The notes beneath the pieces are model-generated. The model was not told the origin of the DNA, did no database searches, and saw nothing but the letters and a program-made list of their open reading frames with translations. From Brugia malayi (taxonomy: Eukaryota > Nematoda > Chromadorea > Rhabditida > Onchocercidae), in the NCBI RefSeq assembly GCF_000002995.4, contig NW_025062479.1:20146721-20210720 (forward strand): a stretch of DNA of 64,000 nt, written 5' to 3'. This document shows positions 13,301 to 26,817 of this stretch, one piece after another. Position 1 is the first letter of the stretch, and every line of letters begins with the position of its first letter. A program made the translations under genes and the position numbers.

Positions 13301-16300
13301 AAAGCTGGTAAATTCGTCCCACCTGTTTCTGGTTCCCACCATTCTCTGAAAGTTTAATTAATTTATCGTTAATACAGAATCGTTTCCTACGAAAGTTTAA
13401 TATTAGTGAAAGCTATTTGTATGCTTGAAAATTACAAATTTTTGCACGTGTTCTCGAAATCATGCAAGCAAATTCTCTGACAGTACAATGCTATTCCGAA
13501 AAAAATTTCAACTGCTAATTATCAGATTATACCGTAAAAATCTCCATGACTTGTTCGATATCAATGATACGATATCTTTGTGAATCAAAATTCCTCAATT
13601 CAACTCAAAATATATATAAAATTAACATACTTAGTGTTTTCATCCATAAATCGAATTTTGTCAATTACAGATGTATTGTACCAATCCGCAAAAATAATCA
13701 AATTCAGATTAGCGTTATTTACTTCATTATAAAGCTTTTGTTTTTCACTAGGGAAAAATTCATCCTCCGGATCAACAATTAAAAAAGCTGAATACTGGCT
13801 TAGATCCACACAGGTTAGAGGTTCGCCCAATACCTCAAAAATTGGCATGGTTTAAATTGACACGTAATTAAACCACCATTTAAAATATATATCACTTTTG
13901 TTCCACATACAAACACACAGCACCGCTAAATCAATTAATTTAAAATTTAAAAACTAAATTAAAATTCTCATTCATAAAGTACCTCAATGTAGTAACCACT
14001 GCTGCGAAGATGTTGATAGAGAGGTTTGAAATTAGTATGTGGATGGTCGGCATTCCAGTCTAATATATTCGTTTTATCACGTAAATCATCACGTGGAAAA
14101 TATCCCGGTGGATAACGAATGTTTCGATACTGATCCCACAGCAACCGTTGGCTATAATGTTTCATTCTTGACTTTTCTGCTTCCCTAATTTACATTAAAA
14201 TACTGTCTTCTCCCATCCTTCTTTAGCATTTCCTTTTGTTACTGTAGTGCTTTCAGTTCATACCTGATTTTAATCTTAACTTCATTCATTCAGTCCAATA
14301 AATGAGTAGTTAAATTTCAAAATAAACCTAACTATTGGTACGATGAAACATAAAGTTTTAAAAATCACCTCCTTGGAGGCGTTGGGATGATTCGAACTCG
14401 GATTGGAAAAGCTGCTGTTGAATACTTTTGCCCGCCTCGTTCTTCGGACTGCAATAAAACTTAATTTTTTAATTTTTCAAGAAATAAGAAAAAAAAAAAA
14501 AAAAAAAAAAACGGCACATGCATATGTGGTATAAAAAGGCAAAATTCAAATGCTCTCTAAAAATGTCTGTAACTAAGATTCATGCTTAATATTTTATCGA
14601 TCGTGCTTCTAATTTGAGATTCCAAAAAAGATTCAGTTGCACTAAGATCAATTAAAAGTTCTGCAAAATAAAGCACACAAATTTACCACCACTGTAACAG
14701 TAATTCGTCCACTTGCAGTTCCATCATAATTACAACCATTTGGTACAACACTTACTGCAACTGCCATATAACCAGACCATGGCCATAAGAGATCAGAATA
14801 TATTATTGAAACATTCAGCAAATCACCTTTTTCTTCCAGAAATGGCTCCCACATTGGCTAAATAATTTATTTCGTTATTTGCTAAAATGCTACATTTAAT
14901 TCCGTTTAAATAGTACACATACCTCCGCCACTATTCGGCCAGATACACTCATCCCATTCACGATCGTAACCTGCAATTTTGTACGACATTGTAGTCATGG
15001 CGGTAGTTTTGAATTAATTTAGTAAGCTTTATTTCTCAACAGCAAAACTACTGTAAATAACCGTATAAAATATATGCATTATATGGCATCTTCCTGTATC
15101 GAATAACTTACATTAATGAAAGTCGGTATACCAGATGCATAAAGTGGCTGACTACAATATGGCCACATATAAGGACATTCATTGAAATCAATATACGGTG
15201 GAATGAAACTAAAATGATGTAACTGTCTTCTTAAATTATTTTATTTATAAAAGAAAAAAAAAAAAAACCTTTTAACTCTTAGCCTTATATGATACCCGGA
15301 TGAAAAAATTTGCTGTCTTTTTCAATGCATGTTAAATTCAAAAAGGTACCAGTAAAATTTGGCATACTGCATTGATTCATATATGCCCTACACTTATAGT
15401 TTTTTTTTTTTTCGCTGAAAGAAAGGAGTTCAGCAAAAAGTTATCAATCTTTACAAATTAATACAATTATAAAGGTTACAGTATGATATACTTACATTTA
15501 GCTCATTATTTAATTTAAAATAGCCTAAATTCAGCCATGCATTAATTTAGAATATATGAAACGAAACAAAATTATCACGTGATTCGTGGAGAATATCGTC
15601 GCATGAACTGGAATGATGCAACAATGTTCATTTTACCAGCACCTTGTTCAAACATTGTTGCCACATTGGGAAGTCTGGTTGCACCCTCCACTAATGCCTG
15701 CTTTACAACTGCGGGATTCCATAAACGTTTATCTTCTATACCGCTGCAAATCTAATGAAAGCTAATCAATCAAAAAATTTTCAAGTGTCCATGTCCCATA
15801 TTAGATTCTACTTGGAATTACTTAATTTCGAGATCCTCAAAAATTATTTTTTTCTGAACATAAATTTCTCCGACTTAAGAAAAAAAATATCCATCTTTTT
15901 GAAAACCATTTACGAAAAAAATAGTCCCTCATATAACAACTTACCTTAGCATTACAGCTACCGCTCCAGCAACTACTGGTGATGCAACAGACGTACCAGA
16001 AAGAGCACGGCAATTCCCATCTAACGCAGAACCATAGACTGAGGAACCGTAAGTAACTATATCCGGTTTAACTCGTCCATAACCACCTGCAGAAAACAAG
16101 AATTCTGTACATCGAATGAGTTTCTATTATTCAAAGCTTTAGAATGATTTTTTACGGGAAATCACCTCACCTGGTAGTTCCCAAGTGGTCATTCCACGTG
16201 AAGAAAAACGTGCAATTTTAGAATCAACATTTATACCACCAACACCAATAACATCCATTTGATCTGCTGGATTGTTCAAAGTGCTGAGAAATAACTTCTT

Positions 16301-19300
16301 AATGAGGAGTAAGAAAATAAACAAGCTTCCATTACATTCTCACTCCATATCATATTTATGCCAAAGTTTTAAGATTTGTCCGATATTTGTTCTATTCCAT
16401 CTTTCAATTAAAAAAATTGGACATTCTTCCATCAAAAAGCTTAAAAAGTCTTACCCGAATTTTGGTCCATCATTTCCAATTGCTGAAATGAGAATAATTC
16501 CATTTGCGGTAAGTTCCCATACCTTATCCATAAATGGAACATCAGTAAAATCCGGACCACCAATGCTGGAAACAGTCAAATTATTGTTCATTTTACTTCA
16601 TATTATTATTTCCAAATACATTTTGGAACTTTAATACAAAATCAAAGACTTTTTTTCAAATTCCACTTTACTTTTTTCATTCTATTCAACGACACATGGA
16701 ATTACCTAAGATTCAGAACATTTATGCCTCGTAATATGGCATGGTTGAAAGCATCAAGAAACCATGAAGTAAATGAAACCTGAAACCAGACACTGCATAT
16801 AAAATCTTGTAAAAGTTCTTTGTTGACATGAATTTTTTTGATAAGCAGGACAATTATCAGGCAAGTATATAAATTTATAGCTGTTTTAACTAAAGAAAAG
16901 TTAGCAGTTAATGAGAATGCAACATAAAAAACTATCTGGCAAGCTTAAACATTTACAAATGCATCAAATAATAAGCATTTAATAAGCACATTCATAAAAC
17001 AATTTGATCCATTGATTTCGGAGGAATCCTAAAACTAACTTGTTTCTTTGTAAAGACTTTATAAGCATAAATGCTAGCAGCAGGAGCAAATCCAACACAT
17101 CTATGATCTGAACTTGCAATTAGGCCAGCAACAAAAGTACCATGCCCAAGGCCTAAATTGTAACAAATTGTTTAAACCATTTTATTTTAAACTCATGAAA
17201 AAAAAAAAAAAAAAAAAAAAAAAGGATAACATTTGCTATAATCACCATCATCAGCAGTTTTCTCGTTTGTCCAGTCAGTACGTTCGACGATTTGTCGGAA
17301 ATGTGGATGATGTTTACCAAGGCCTGTATCAAAAACTGCAACCTTTACACCTTGCCCTAAAACATTTTGCCACTAAGATCTAGTAATACTACTAAAAATA
17401 TTTTACTACTACGAACTACTGAAATTAGCATAGTTTCTCTACTCACATATGAAACGCCTAATTTGTAACATATTCCAGTATTACAGAAATCATCAAGCTT
17501 GTCTTAATTACTAAAATCAGCAGGTTTACTATCACGGAGACCTGCTCCATCATGAACGTACTGCTATCGACGTTATTGATTTTATAAGACATTTAGAGTT
17601 CGTATATTCTGAATAAACGCACAACAGCAAAACTAATCATTAAAAAAAAACCATCATTATATATATTCTTATCTGCAGATCACACAAAAAATTTAAAACT
17701 TTATTTAAAAAATATAAAAGCTCGAAAAGCTTAAAAACACCTTTATATCCCATATCCCATAGCTTATCAACATCAAGTAGCTTAGTAACATGATGAATTT
17801 CAATATCACCAGAATATCTTCGACTTAATAATTGTTTTTTAGGTAATGTTGCCGTGAAACGATTATTGCTTGCAACACGTTTTGTATGAATGGACTGTTG
17901 CACTAACTGTACAAAGGTTGTTGAATTCCATGTTGATACCTAAATGTTTGCATCAGCATGAAGTTAGTCAAAAAGTAATAATGCTTTCAACTAATTTCAA
18001 GCTGATTATTCTTCTCGGATCTTATTCACCATTTAACAATTTATGTATAAATCTGAAATGCTTATGAATTCAAATTAATTTTAAAGCAGCTAAAATTGAA
18101 AATATTTACAAATATAAAAAAAAAATGTAGAAAAAAAAGTGCTACCTCGACAACATCAAAATCGCTCAATAAAATAGGCCTAGGTTCGACATTTACCGTT
18201 ATTTCTGTTGCTTGCTTAATTATGTCATAACGAATGTTCGCTGTATAATAACCATCATATGTTACGATGTATGCTGTAATTTTAAATCGTTGAATCAATA
18301 TTCGAGGGAAAATGCATTGAAATACTTAAATGATTATTCAAACCCCAAAATTCAATTCTTGAAACACTTAACGATAAGCATGGTACAATTATTTTTTTAC
18401 AATTGGATTCGATCATTAATCAGAATTCTCTTGGAACTTTCTTATTTATCCATTCTCATGTTTGGTTTGTTAGGCAGATTGTTAGATCACCAATATTTAC
18501 TCAAAAAAGAAGAAAATTATTCAATTTGAACAGCCTAACAATACTATTCAACTCGACTCTATACTACTTTTTCTTTTTTCGCCCTTTTTTTTAATAGAAT
18601 TATAATCCAATGCACTAAAAAAAAAAAGGACTCAGACATAAAATAATAAACGAACATGCTGACTCGATAATCGAACACGATGAGAGGATAAAATGATTAT
18701 GAATGGAAATTAGTATGATGCATGATGCAATCCAACAAGTAAACATCAATTTCTATTTTCAAAATAAAATTGTTCGTTTTTTTTTCTCTTCGTTATCATT
18801 GACCTTAATCAATTCCTTTGCTCCAGTACTTCGATACTGAGATTCAACCACAATTCTGAAGTTATAATTTAAAGTAGTTATTTCGTTTAACCAAATAATC
18901 ATGGAAAAACATTGCTGTTAACTGAAAAAAAAAACTGAATAGATTCCCTTGATTCAGATGTTGAGCTGACTGTTTTATGCAAAACCTGTTATATTACCTA
19001 ATAAATTTTTACGTACAAATTTCCAGACTTGGAAGCAATTAACGGTAGATTGGTCTTGATAACAAAGTCTTTACACGTTTCAGATCTATATTAACAATAC
19101 TGATAATTCTTAGGTTTGAAATATAGAAGTCAGTTTTTCCTATCATTATCACTACTAACTATATTACTGTTATCATTTCCAAATATCATCTAAAGTAAAT
19201 ATCCCATAAATGTTCACAACCATCTCTTAGTGCCAAATATCCATAACATAAATTGTTGATGACCGTCTAGCATTCCTTTCCATTCCACATATGTTTCTCT

Positions 19301-19890
19301 CGACAAAATATTCCCGAACTTTTATGGTCTATTTATACAAAAAAACATATATACAAAAAAAAAAAAAAAAATGAGCTTTAACTTTACTTTCTTTTTCCAT
19401 TGCAACATCTAATCTTTTCCGGATAAACAACATTTGGCTATTACTATTTTGAATAAACAACGCTTGGTTGCTATCCAACATGAAACAGTGTGGGAAACAG
19501 AATACACGCATTTTATTGAGGTTGAACGAAATGAACACGCAAACATACTACACACCCACATATGCTTATGTACATACGTACATACACATATACACACACA
19601 AACACACACGTAAATAAATATAGATTATATACATACAATGATAAATAAAATCCTGAGAAATCTGAAAGAATATTTTGAAAAACTAGTCCATATTCATACG
19701 AATATACAATTATCGTTTTGCTGTATCGTTTTCTTTCCCTTTTTTTCTCTCTCTCTTCTGCCATGGCAAGCAAACAAAAGATGTTCCAGAACTTAGGAAA
19801 TTTTAACTGGACATTCATTGCAGCATTGTTGTGACTCGTTAACATCAACGATCCAAATATCGTCAGAAGATGAATTCCCGAAGTTTCCAT
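10350..19890 (-). CDS. Membrane-bound transcription factor site-1 protease (S1P/SKI-1), 26 exons
   Basis: Subtilisin-like serine protease of the ER/Golgi lumen; in animals it cleaves SREBP, ATF6 and GlcNAc-phosphotransferase. Exons: 19808-19890, 19017-19085, 18830-18855, 18146-18273, 17741-17939, 17246-17356, 17040-17152, 16706-16779, 16455-16565, 16171-16283, 15945-16086, 15579-15743, 15112-15208, 14923-14970, 14687-14857, 14369-14448, 13983-14184, 13631-13833, 13258-13345, 12939-13052, 12713-12801, 11938-12088, 11386-11472, 11086-11195, 10641-10725, 10350-10553; total 1020 aa (human about 1052). The chosen start gives a signal peptide ([19 protein letters not shown]). Catalytic D178 (VAVFDTG), H209 ([10 protein letters not shown]), oxyanion N299 (IGNDGP) and S375 (SGTSVASP) are spaced as in the human enzyme. 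A luminal domain ([23 protein letters not shown]), a membrane span at about 983-1000 and a very basic 20-residue tail follow. The first three exons are the least certain. Confidence 0.95.
10903..11023 (-). other. Candidate alternative terminal exon of S1P (no membrane anchor)
   Basis: Lies inside the intron between exons 11086-11195 and 10641-10725. After the acceptor GTGAG at 11024, the frame left open by exon 11086-11195 continues for 39 codons ([13 protein letters not shown]..., ending EIEILN) to TAA at 10903. Codon use looks coding, and no donor inside it fits the next exon, so it would end the protein before the transmembrane span. It could instead be a retained or decayed segment. Confidence 0.35.
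18830..18855 (-). other. 26-nt microexon of S1P
   Basis: Bounded by an AACTTCAG acceptor and a GTACTG donor. It joins the exon ending GNL to the exon starting [10 protein letters not shown] in frame, giving IVVESQYR, which aligns with the start of the S1P prodomain core. The small size means automated predictors may miss it. Confidence 0.6.
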
Positions 19891-20763
19891 AGGTAAAGAA
19901 GATAATGATTTAATGTACTCCAATGACAGGCCATTGAAAACCTGCCTACCAAAGATTCGAATAAATAAATTCCACTAATGGCTAACAAATGAATTCACAA
20001 GGCAGTAGAAGTCACGGCAAAATGAAACAGAGTATAATTCGAATGACAGCTGATGTCATGTAGTTCAACACACATAAAATGCATGAGTAAATCAAGCATT
20101 TTTCCAATTTAGAGAAAATAGCAGCCAAAATGAAAAGAAAAAACCAACGGCATATAAAATTCATGAAACACTACATGTTAGCAACAATGATAACCTAATC
20201 ATATAAAAAATTTTGTCACCAAGTACTATACGCTAATAACAATGATAGCCTATATCAAGAAGGAAAATGAATATCAGGGAATAATTTAGCTTCCGCTGCT
20301 TAAGCAAATTTTAGGTCAGCAAATTAGTATAAAAATGGTCTCAGATAAACTAACCAAACTTCACATTTGCATTCTCTCTATCCATATAACGGACTAAAAA
20401 AAGACCACAATATGCAAATGGTACTGTTAAATGTCCCAATGAAAAACGAAAGTGAGCAGAAATTTAAGCCTAATAATATGGGTGACTGAACTAACAAGAG
20501 GATGAGGATATATTCTACTGCAAACATTCTTCACAAATTCAAATTTGCAGAAAACATTTAATACTTCAAGAAAAATCAGCAAACCACAAATAACCAAAAA
20601 TATTCCTGAAGCACTGTTTTTTTTCTAAAATCATACTCTAAATCAAGCATAGTAATTCCATATATGCGGACGAAACTGATAAAAACAAAACAAAATAAAA
20701 AAAAAAAAATCATGTTTCATGGGTAGCGACTTCATTATCCTTCCCTGAAGATTTAGACATACT
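19891..20763. other. Gap between S1P 5' end and phosphatase 3' end
   Basis: No gene seen. Should contain the S1P promoter and the phosphatase 3' UTR. Mixed AT-rich sequence with scattered A runs (20697-20709). Confidence 0.6.
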
Positions 20764-23700
20764 TCATTTGCCGATGCAATGTTCGTTCAGAATTTGTGAC
20801 ATTGCCGCATGTATGACATCTGGACATGATACAAAACAGCAACGACTTTCGTCACCAATAACTTGTTTAACTTCCTCACGCAACGACATTTTTGCACCAA
20901 CAAATATGGCCAAAACACCCTAAAATTTAAAAAAAAAAAAACATAAGCGGCTCATTTGAATCTTGCTTATATAGCTATATTTCCAGTAACTGACACACTC
21001 TAGTAAATGGTCAGCAGGTGCAGCACCATTACTGTAAGGCAAATCTGGAAGAAAATGAGGAAGAAATTCCTTTCAATACAGTCTACATTTTATTATTAGC
21101 AGTGATTTATGGGTTTAAAAACGACATTAAGATTAAACTCAAAGATTGAAAAATCCAATAGATTGCATTGCTTATTTTATCACTGCACAAACCCTTACAT
21201 TTCTATTGCATTCTAATTGTGCTTTACATATGCTAGAATACTGGTAAACACCACAAATGCTATTAATAAAAATGAAGACAAATTCATTATTCAATTCTTT
21301 CAAAAATCATTCATATATAATGCACATATATTCAGCTCTATTTTTTAAGCTTTAATCAGCGTTTTTACGTTCCAAATATAAAAAAAAAAGATAATGAAAA
21401 AGAATCTTACATCCGGATTTTGTTTTACTGCTTGTCGAACCATTGGGATATCCGACAAAGTGTCGCCGCAAATCAAAATTTTCCCCGGTGACTGCAGTGA
21501 ATCGCCTAAACTTTTTATCAAACGCTCTACACCATTGCCCTTATTCCATATTATTCCCGAATTGTGTGCAACTACTTCAACTTCTAATTCTGTGGATGGA
21601 TCAAATACCAAAATCTGAAAAACGACGCCAGTCTGTATTTGTGTGGAAAAATCATGAGCTGAACTTTTGAAATTATTTGATGAAAAAATGAAAAGTAACA
21701 ACGAATAGATAAGCATAAGCTATTCTGCGTATTAATTAAGTCCATCTTTGCTGCTTCATAAATATTTTCCACTTGGATTGGGATATCGAACTTCAAACAG
21801 CTAACCTGACTGTTAGGATCTACGCGATGCATCCGTTCTTTTACAGCCATTTGATATCTGTTGGATAATTCAGAAGTTACGTGATGGCAAACAGTTTGGA
21901 CACCTAACGTTAATCTATCCACTTTTCGTTGCACACCACTTCCAACAAGTGCAAATGGAGCGTAATCGGAGGTATGCAACAAATCTTTCATCTGAAATGG
22001 TTTAATCAGCTTTATTGCCCCTTTACAATTCACAAAAACCAATGAACAACGTAAAATGATGAATAAACTGAACTGTAAGGAAGAACAGATAAAACTTTTT
22101 CTGTAACAAAAAAAAAGTTTCAGAAACTTAAAACAAAATCAGCTGTAAACCTCATCATCTAAACGCTGCAATGCGTTGAAACCTTCATCCGTAATACCAT
22201 CTTGATGAACAACACGTTTTCCAGATAGCCACCATTCACGACCCCAAGAACCGCTGAACATTACAGGACCATCAATTGGCATGGCTGTTAGATCAAGTAT
22301 ACCGGGTCCACGCAGTGGTCCTGCTGTTAACACTGCGCTAATACGAGTAAAAGAAGCTGCGAATCGTGTCATTCCAACTGCACTATACACAGGCTATAAA
22401 ATAGAATTTGAGAAAAAGAAAAGAAAGTTCGTAAATTAGAATCTCCTGAGCTCTAGATTCCGTAAGCTCTGAGTTAAAATTTCGTTACTCGCATCAATGC
22501 AATCTTTTCATCCTTCTTTATTTAGATGGAAAAATTAACGTTCGTGTATAATCACCAATCAAAATTTGTTCCAAAGAATTCTCCATTCACAACCATCTGC
22601 ATAAACTGACTACAAGGTAAAATCAATGATTTCCTAAAAAATTACCTGAAGATTTGTTGCATATTGCGAACAATAGTCTTTCATTGTACCATCCCAATCC
22701 GTGATAAATATTGGTTTCTTACCGGTAATCGCTTCCGAACTAATAAATGTTTTGAGAAATCTAAAAGAAACATTATTTACTAAACTTCCTTTTCAGAAAT
22801 AAGTCCCACCAAACAAAAGTTTAAAACATATAAGAAATAGCTTAGCATAAAAGACAACAAACAATACCAGAAACTTACTTCACAGTATCTTCATATTCCT
22901 TCAAAAATGTTTCTTTGCCTTTCGGGTGGTAATTTGCAAGGATTGAAAATAAATCAACTCGAGACATTATGATTGGCCACAATAAGTTTGGTTCTTCTCT
23001 TCGGATATTCATCAATGCGTCAAGATATTTCAAATCTTTCTGCAAATAAGATATCTCCCAGAGATTATATAACGCGCTGTTTGCGAAAGATGTTCTCATA
23101 TTCGCGAAGTGACTTTTTTTTATTTTTGCAAATGATAAGAATATCTTTCTTTGCAAGTTTTAATAAATCACAGAGTATATTCCGAATAGAAATGTTGATA
23201 ACTAAATAAAAAAAATCAACAATGATGCAATGAGAACTGAACAATTTAAAGCTATAACAGTTATAACATTTTAACACTTAAAAAATATATACTTCAAGGC
23301 CTCTTGTTTCATCTCCGATATTTACACTCAATTTTGTCGTAAGTGTACACATCTCACGTTGGAAAGAATGCGTCTGATTGTCAGTTAGCTTTTCATAAGC
23401 TCGTTTTAATATCTCAACATCATCCTTCGTCAAATCCTTTTCATTTAGCAATGCAAATACTATCGCACGTCGCGTTTCTTGCATCTGGAAGTGCGGATTA
23501 CAACAATAACCGGTTATAAATATAAACACTGTCACTATATAAGAAGGTTCTCAAAATTCATCACTAAGCAAGTGTGTTGCTATCTGAAGAGTGAGCGATA
23601 CTAAATCTTGGAAATCCTCCATAATTACCACCAAATTGCATGACTATTAAAGTGCTGACTGCAAAAAAGATGAACAGGATACATGAAACTTTGAAAAGCA

Positions 23701-24429
23701 TGAAACCTTATACATGAGATTCTTAAAATCATCAACGGTTTGAACATTATCATTATCGATTACATCAGGTTGCCCCACTAATAATGATGAATTTTGCTCC
23801 GCGCTTTTATCAGTTCCTGAAGAGTATATTATTCACAGTTAAAGATAAATACTGCAAACCAAGATCTGACTGATTTGGTAAGTACGCGCTCACAAGAACA
23901 AAAATTAATCTTCAGTTACTTGCCAAATAATGTTGAAGGAAAATTTAACTCGTCTTCTTCTAACCTTCTCCTAATCCAGCCTTTCCGTCTTCATCACCCA
24001 TTCATTACAACAACTGTTGCGGTCTAGATATCACATCTTTAAATTAGCTATTTTCAAAAGTTTCAACAATTTAAGTGCCTGCGTATTATGCAACATATTA
24101 ACGGGATTAAGAAACCGAAAGAGTTCAGTAAACTTACTACACAAAGCAACTGTAGTTAACCACAACAGTCATCAGACATTCATTTTTTTGACTTAAAATA
24201 TTTAAAAAAAGAAAAAAAAAAAACGCAATAAAAGGAGAAAAAGCTATCCAGAAACACAATTACATTGCATTAATAACTTCAAAAGAAGATCATGTAACAT
24301 AATTAAAACGAACAAACCTGATTCAAGTGTTTCTTTCCCTTTTCCCTCCACTTGCTCATCTTTTGCTGCTTCATTTTTTTGCAACTTGGAACTTCTTTGC
24401 TTCCCTTGATCTGTAACCGTTTCCGTCAT
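20764..24429 (-). CDS. gob-1: Trehalose-6-phosphate phosphatase, 9 exons
   Basis: HAD-family phosphatase that removes phosphate from trehalose 6-phosphate, the last step of trehalose synthesis and a detoxification step in nematodes; cytosolic. Exons: 24318-24429, 23707-23816, 23293-23484, 22879-23039, 22646-22760, 22151-22393, 21806-21991, 21411-21614, 20764-20919; 492 aa. HAD motif I is DWDGT with nucleophile D213 and acid/base D215. Motif IV is GDTLSD with D424 and D428. The cap domain covers about 215-420. The first 190 residues are a polar, helix-rich N-terminal domain rather than the synthase domain found in plant and bacterial fusions. Length and residue numbers match the B. malayi enzyme as I remember it. 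The start ATG at 24429 lies 35 nt after an acceptor (TTTTTGTAG). A second possible first exon is at 23965-24001. Confidence 0.96.
23965..24001 (-). other. gob-1: Alternative first exon of the phosphatase
   Basis: ATG GGT GAT GAA ... reads MGDEDGKAGLGE and ends in phase 1 at a GTTAGA donor, the same phase as the regular first exon. It would splice to exon 23707-23816 and give a shorter, acidic N-terminus (MGDEDGKAGLGE-GTDKSAEQ). Seen only as sequence; no transcript evidence. Confidence 0.45.
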
Positions 24430-24464
24430 TAAGTACCCTCACACGAACGTCTTCTGACGCCACC

Positions 24465-24466
24465 CT
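24465..24466 (-). promoter_or_regulatory. Probable SL trans-splice (or cis) acceptor of the phosphatase mRNA
   Basis: Minus-strand TTTGTTTTTGTAG ends here, 35 nt before the ATG at 24429. It could take a spliced leader, or the upstream candidate exons at 25185-25285 and 25827-25892. Confidence 0.4.
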
Positions 24467-25184
24467 ACAAAAACAAAAAATTAAAATTAATTCAGCGAAC
24501 AAAAGCTGGAATTTGAAAAGAAAAGAATCGAACATTGTTTGTTTGTATACGCTTACTTATATAAAACATGACTAAACATTATAAATAAACTGATATATTA
24601 AGAGCCTTCCCATCTACATACTGCAGTCATCAAGTAGTCCGCTGAATGAATACAGTGATTCCATAATCCTGATAAAGAATCAAAAGTGAATGATAACTAA
24701 AGACAAGAACAAAGATTCATATGGAGAAAATATATTTATAATAATCAAATATAGGTTATATCAATAGATTATATTTATACTAATTAAAATTACTATAAAG
24801 TAAAGGACTGGAAAATTGGTTTTAAACTAGTCGTTAAACTAGATTTGACGATATGGTCATTCTCACTCCATTTAGGAGCGCGTCTCGCAATGATTTATTT
24901 TGCATAAACGTGGAAGAAACATATATTAACCAATATTTGGGTGATTTAACAAAAATCTACATTGCTGAAGTCAACAATATATATAGCAACTGTATTTTAG
25001 TCATAAAGGCATATTAAGTTTCAAGTTTGAATATTTAAAAGTTTCGACTTTCTACCCTAAACTTTAAAATACCGTTTGTATACATCAGTTTTTAGATATT
25101 CAGATTAGCTGAACTAAATTAAACTTAAATAGGAATTTTACTTTTTTAAATTTTCTCTCTCTTTGTACCTAATTTAATTTATAC

Positions 25185-25285
25185 CTAAAGCAACTAATCC
25201 TTTGATCCTCTGCAACCGCTCGAATTTCTGGCAGATGATCTTGGATGAGACAATAAAACGAAGATACCACTTCCTGGGTGGCAAT
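25185..25285 (-). other. Orphan exon candidate upstream of the phosphatase
   Basis: 101 nt of higher GC than the surroundings, bounded by a GCTGTTTAAG acceptor and a GTATAA donor. Two forward frames are open; one reads IATQEVVSSFYCLIQDHLPE and onward. There is no ATG in it. Most simply a 5' UTR exon of the phosphatase; it could also belong to an unrecognised minus-strand gene. Confidence 0.35.
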
Positions 25286-25826
25286 CTTAAACAGCAAAAT
25301 ATATGGTAGAAAATAAAACAAATAGTGCCAAATCGTTAATTATCTCCCTGAAAATTTCGGCAATTTTCAATATATTTCATATTTGCAAAGTTCTCGAAAA
25401 AAAAGCGTGAATATAAAAGAACAAATGAAGTGTGGCAATGTTGCGCAAGTGAATGTTACCATACAGAAAAATATGGTATAACGCGAGTGTATAAAAAAAA
25501 ATTAAGTGAAATATGCAAAAAAAAAATTCAATTGGACAATTTAATCAAAATGTTCCGTTCCTTTCAATCTTTATAAATTAAAACATTTCTTATATTATTT
25601 TGCCTATAACAAGATAAACGATTGCTCATTATATAAGAAATGTTTTCATTGACATTTAATCATGCCAAATGATTTATATCATTTTATAAATTGCACATTT
25701 TTTTCTAGTCTTTCTCTTTCATATAAATTATTCTGTGCTAGCATCATATATGAATATCTACGCTTTCATGTTTTAAATCAAATTAATGTTTACAATTGAA
25801 CACTTACAGCAAAAAGTGAGACTTAC

Positions 25827-25892
25827 GAAGAGATAAGAAATACATAAGACAACATGACTGTTTATTTTCCCATGGAATTATACACTTTCCAC
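25827..25892 (-). other. Second orphan exon candidate with strong splice signals
   Basis: 66 nt between GAGTCATTTCAG and GTAAGTC. It contains an ATG opening MLSYVFLIS up to the donor, and another frame is open throughout. Position and strand fit a distal 5' exon of the phosphatase. Confidence 0.3.
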
Positions 25893-26731
25893 CTGAAATG
25901 ACTCGTCAATCGCATCCAATAAAAGAAATTCCGTCTTTTAACATTCAACGCTACGTCACGTAGATACGTCTACCACCATTTCTTGAAAATATCACAATTT
26001 AAGAATCAAATAGCTCGAGAAACAAAACAAAGACATAAATCAACTGACCTGTAATTCACAATTAGTATGGTTTAAATGAGAGTAGTCACTATGAAAAATT
26101 TAGAACCCAGCAAATTTAAAGTATATTGAAATTAAAACTTTTAAACAAATTTCAACTTTGAATTTGAATTGAACAAAACTTTTAAGTGAAAGTTAACGCA
26201 CAACTGTCCGAAAATTTATTCAAGTTTACTCCAGTAATGTATTTGAAGTATTATAAAATATTCAAGTTGAGATTAATTCAAAATAATTAAGCTTAATTGT
26301 GCTTAACTAAAGTTAAATTGGACTACGAGACTGTAAAACTGGTTAAATTTTTTTTGATGCTTAGATATAAAAGATTTTGTTACTTCTGCTACATTGCAAC
26401 TTGCTGAAGACAGAATATAATTTTCGAGCGGTAATTGATAACGTTTTCAACATTCTTTCTATTTTAAACATTTAAACAAATTTATATATATTGTCAGGAA
26501 ATTTGAATGTGAGAAATTCTGGAAATTCAATTTGATGAAACAACCACTGAACTTGCATTTACTGCAACATTTTCGATCTAATCGATAGAATGATACACTA
26601 TCATGAAAAATTTATTCGTTTAAAAGTAACAAAAAATATGATCAGTTTATTGATTGCTTACAAATGGTCAATAATGTTTATTTATCAAATTGGTTAATTG
26701 GCATTTTAAATTAGTTGTTCATATGCAGCTT

Positions 26732-26817
26732 TTCAAATTAACTGATCAGACTTGTATATCTATTTCGGATTAATTGATCACATTTGTATATCTGTTCCAA
26801 ATTAATTGATCTAAACA
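26732..26817. repeat. Degenerate 32-bp tandem repeat, about 2.7 copies
   Basis: Units start at 26732, 26764 and 26796 and share the core AATTAAYTGATC, followed in the first two by TTGTATATCT. Confidence 0.8.

Noticed and set aside
14385..14400. tRNA-like B-box (GTTCGAATC on the minus strand)
   Set aside because: It lies inside an S1P coding exon ([12 protein letters not shown]) and no A-box or cloverleaf surrounds it.
19329..19538. Alternative S1P first exon ([10 protein letters not shown]...)
   Set aside because: Its possible donors leave the wrong phase for exon 19017-19085, whereas 19808-19890 fits and gives a signal peptide.
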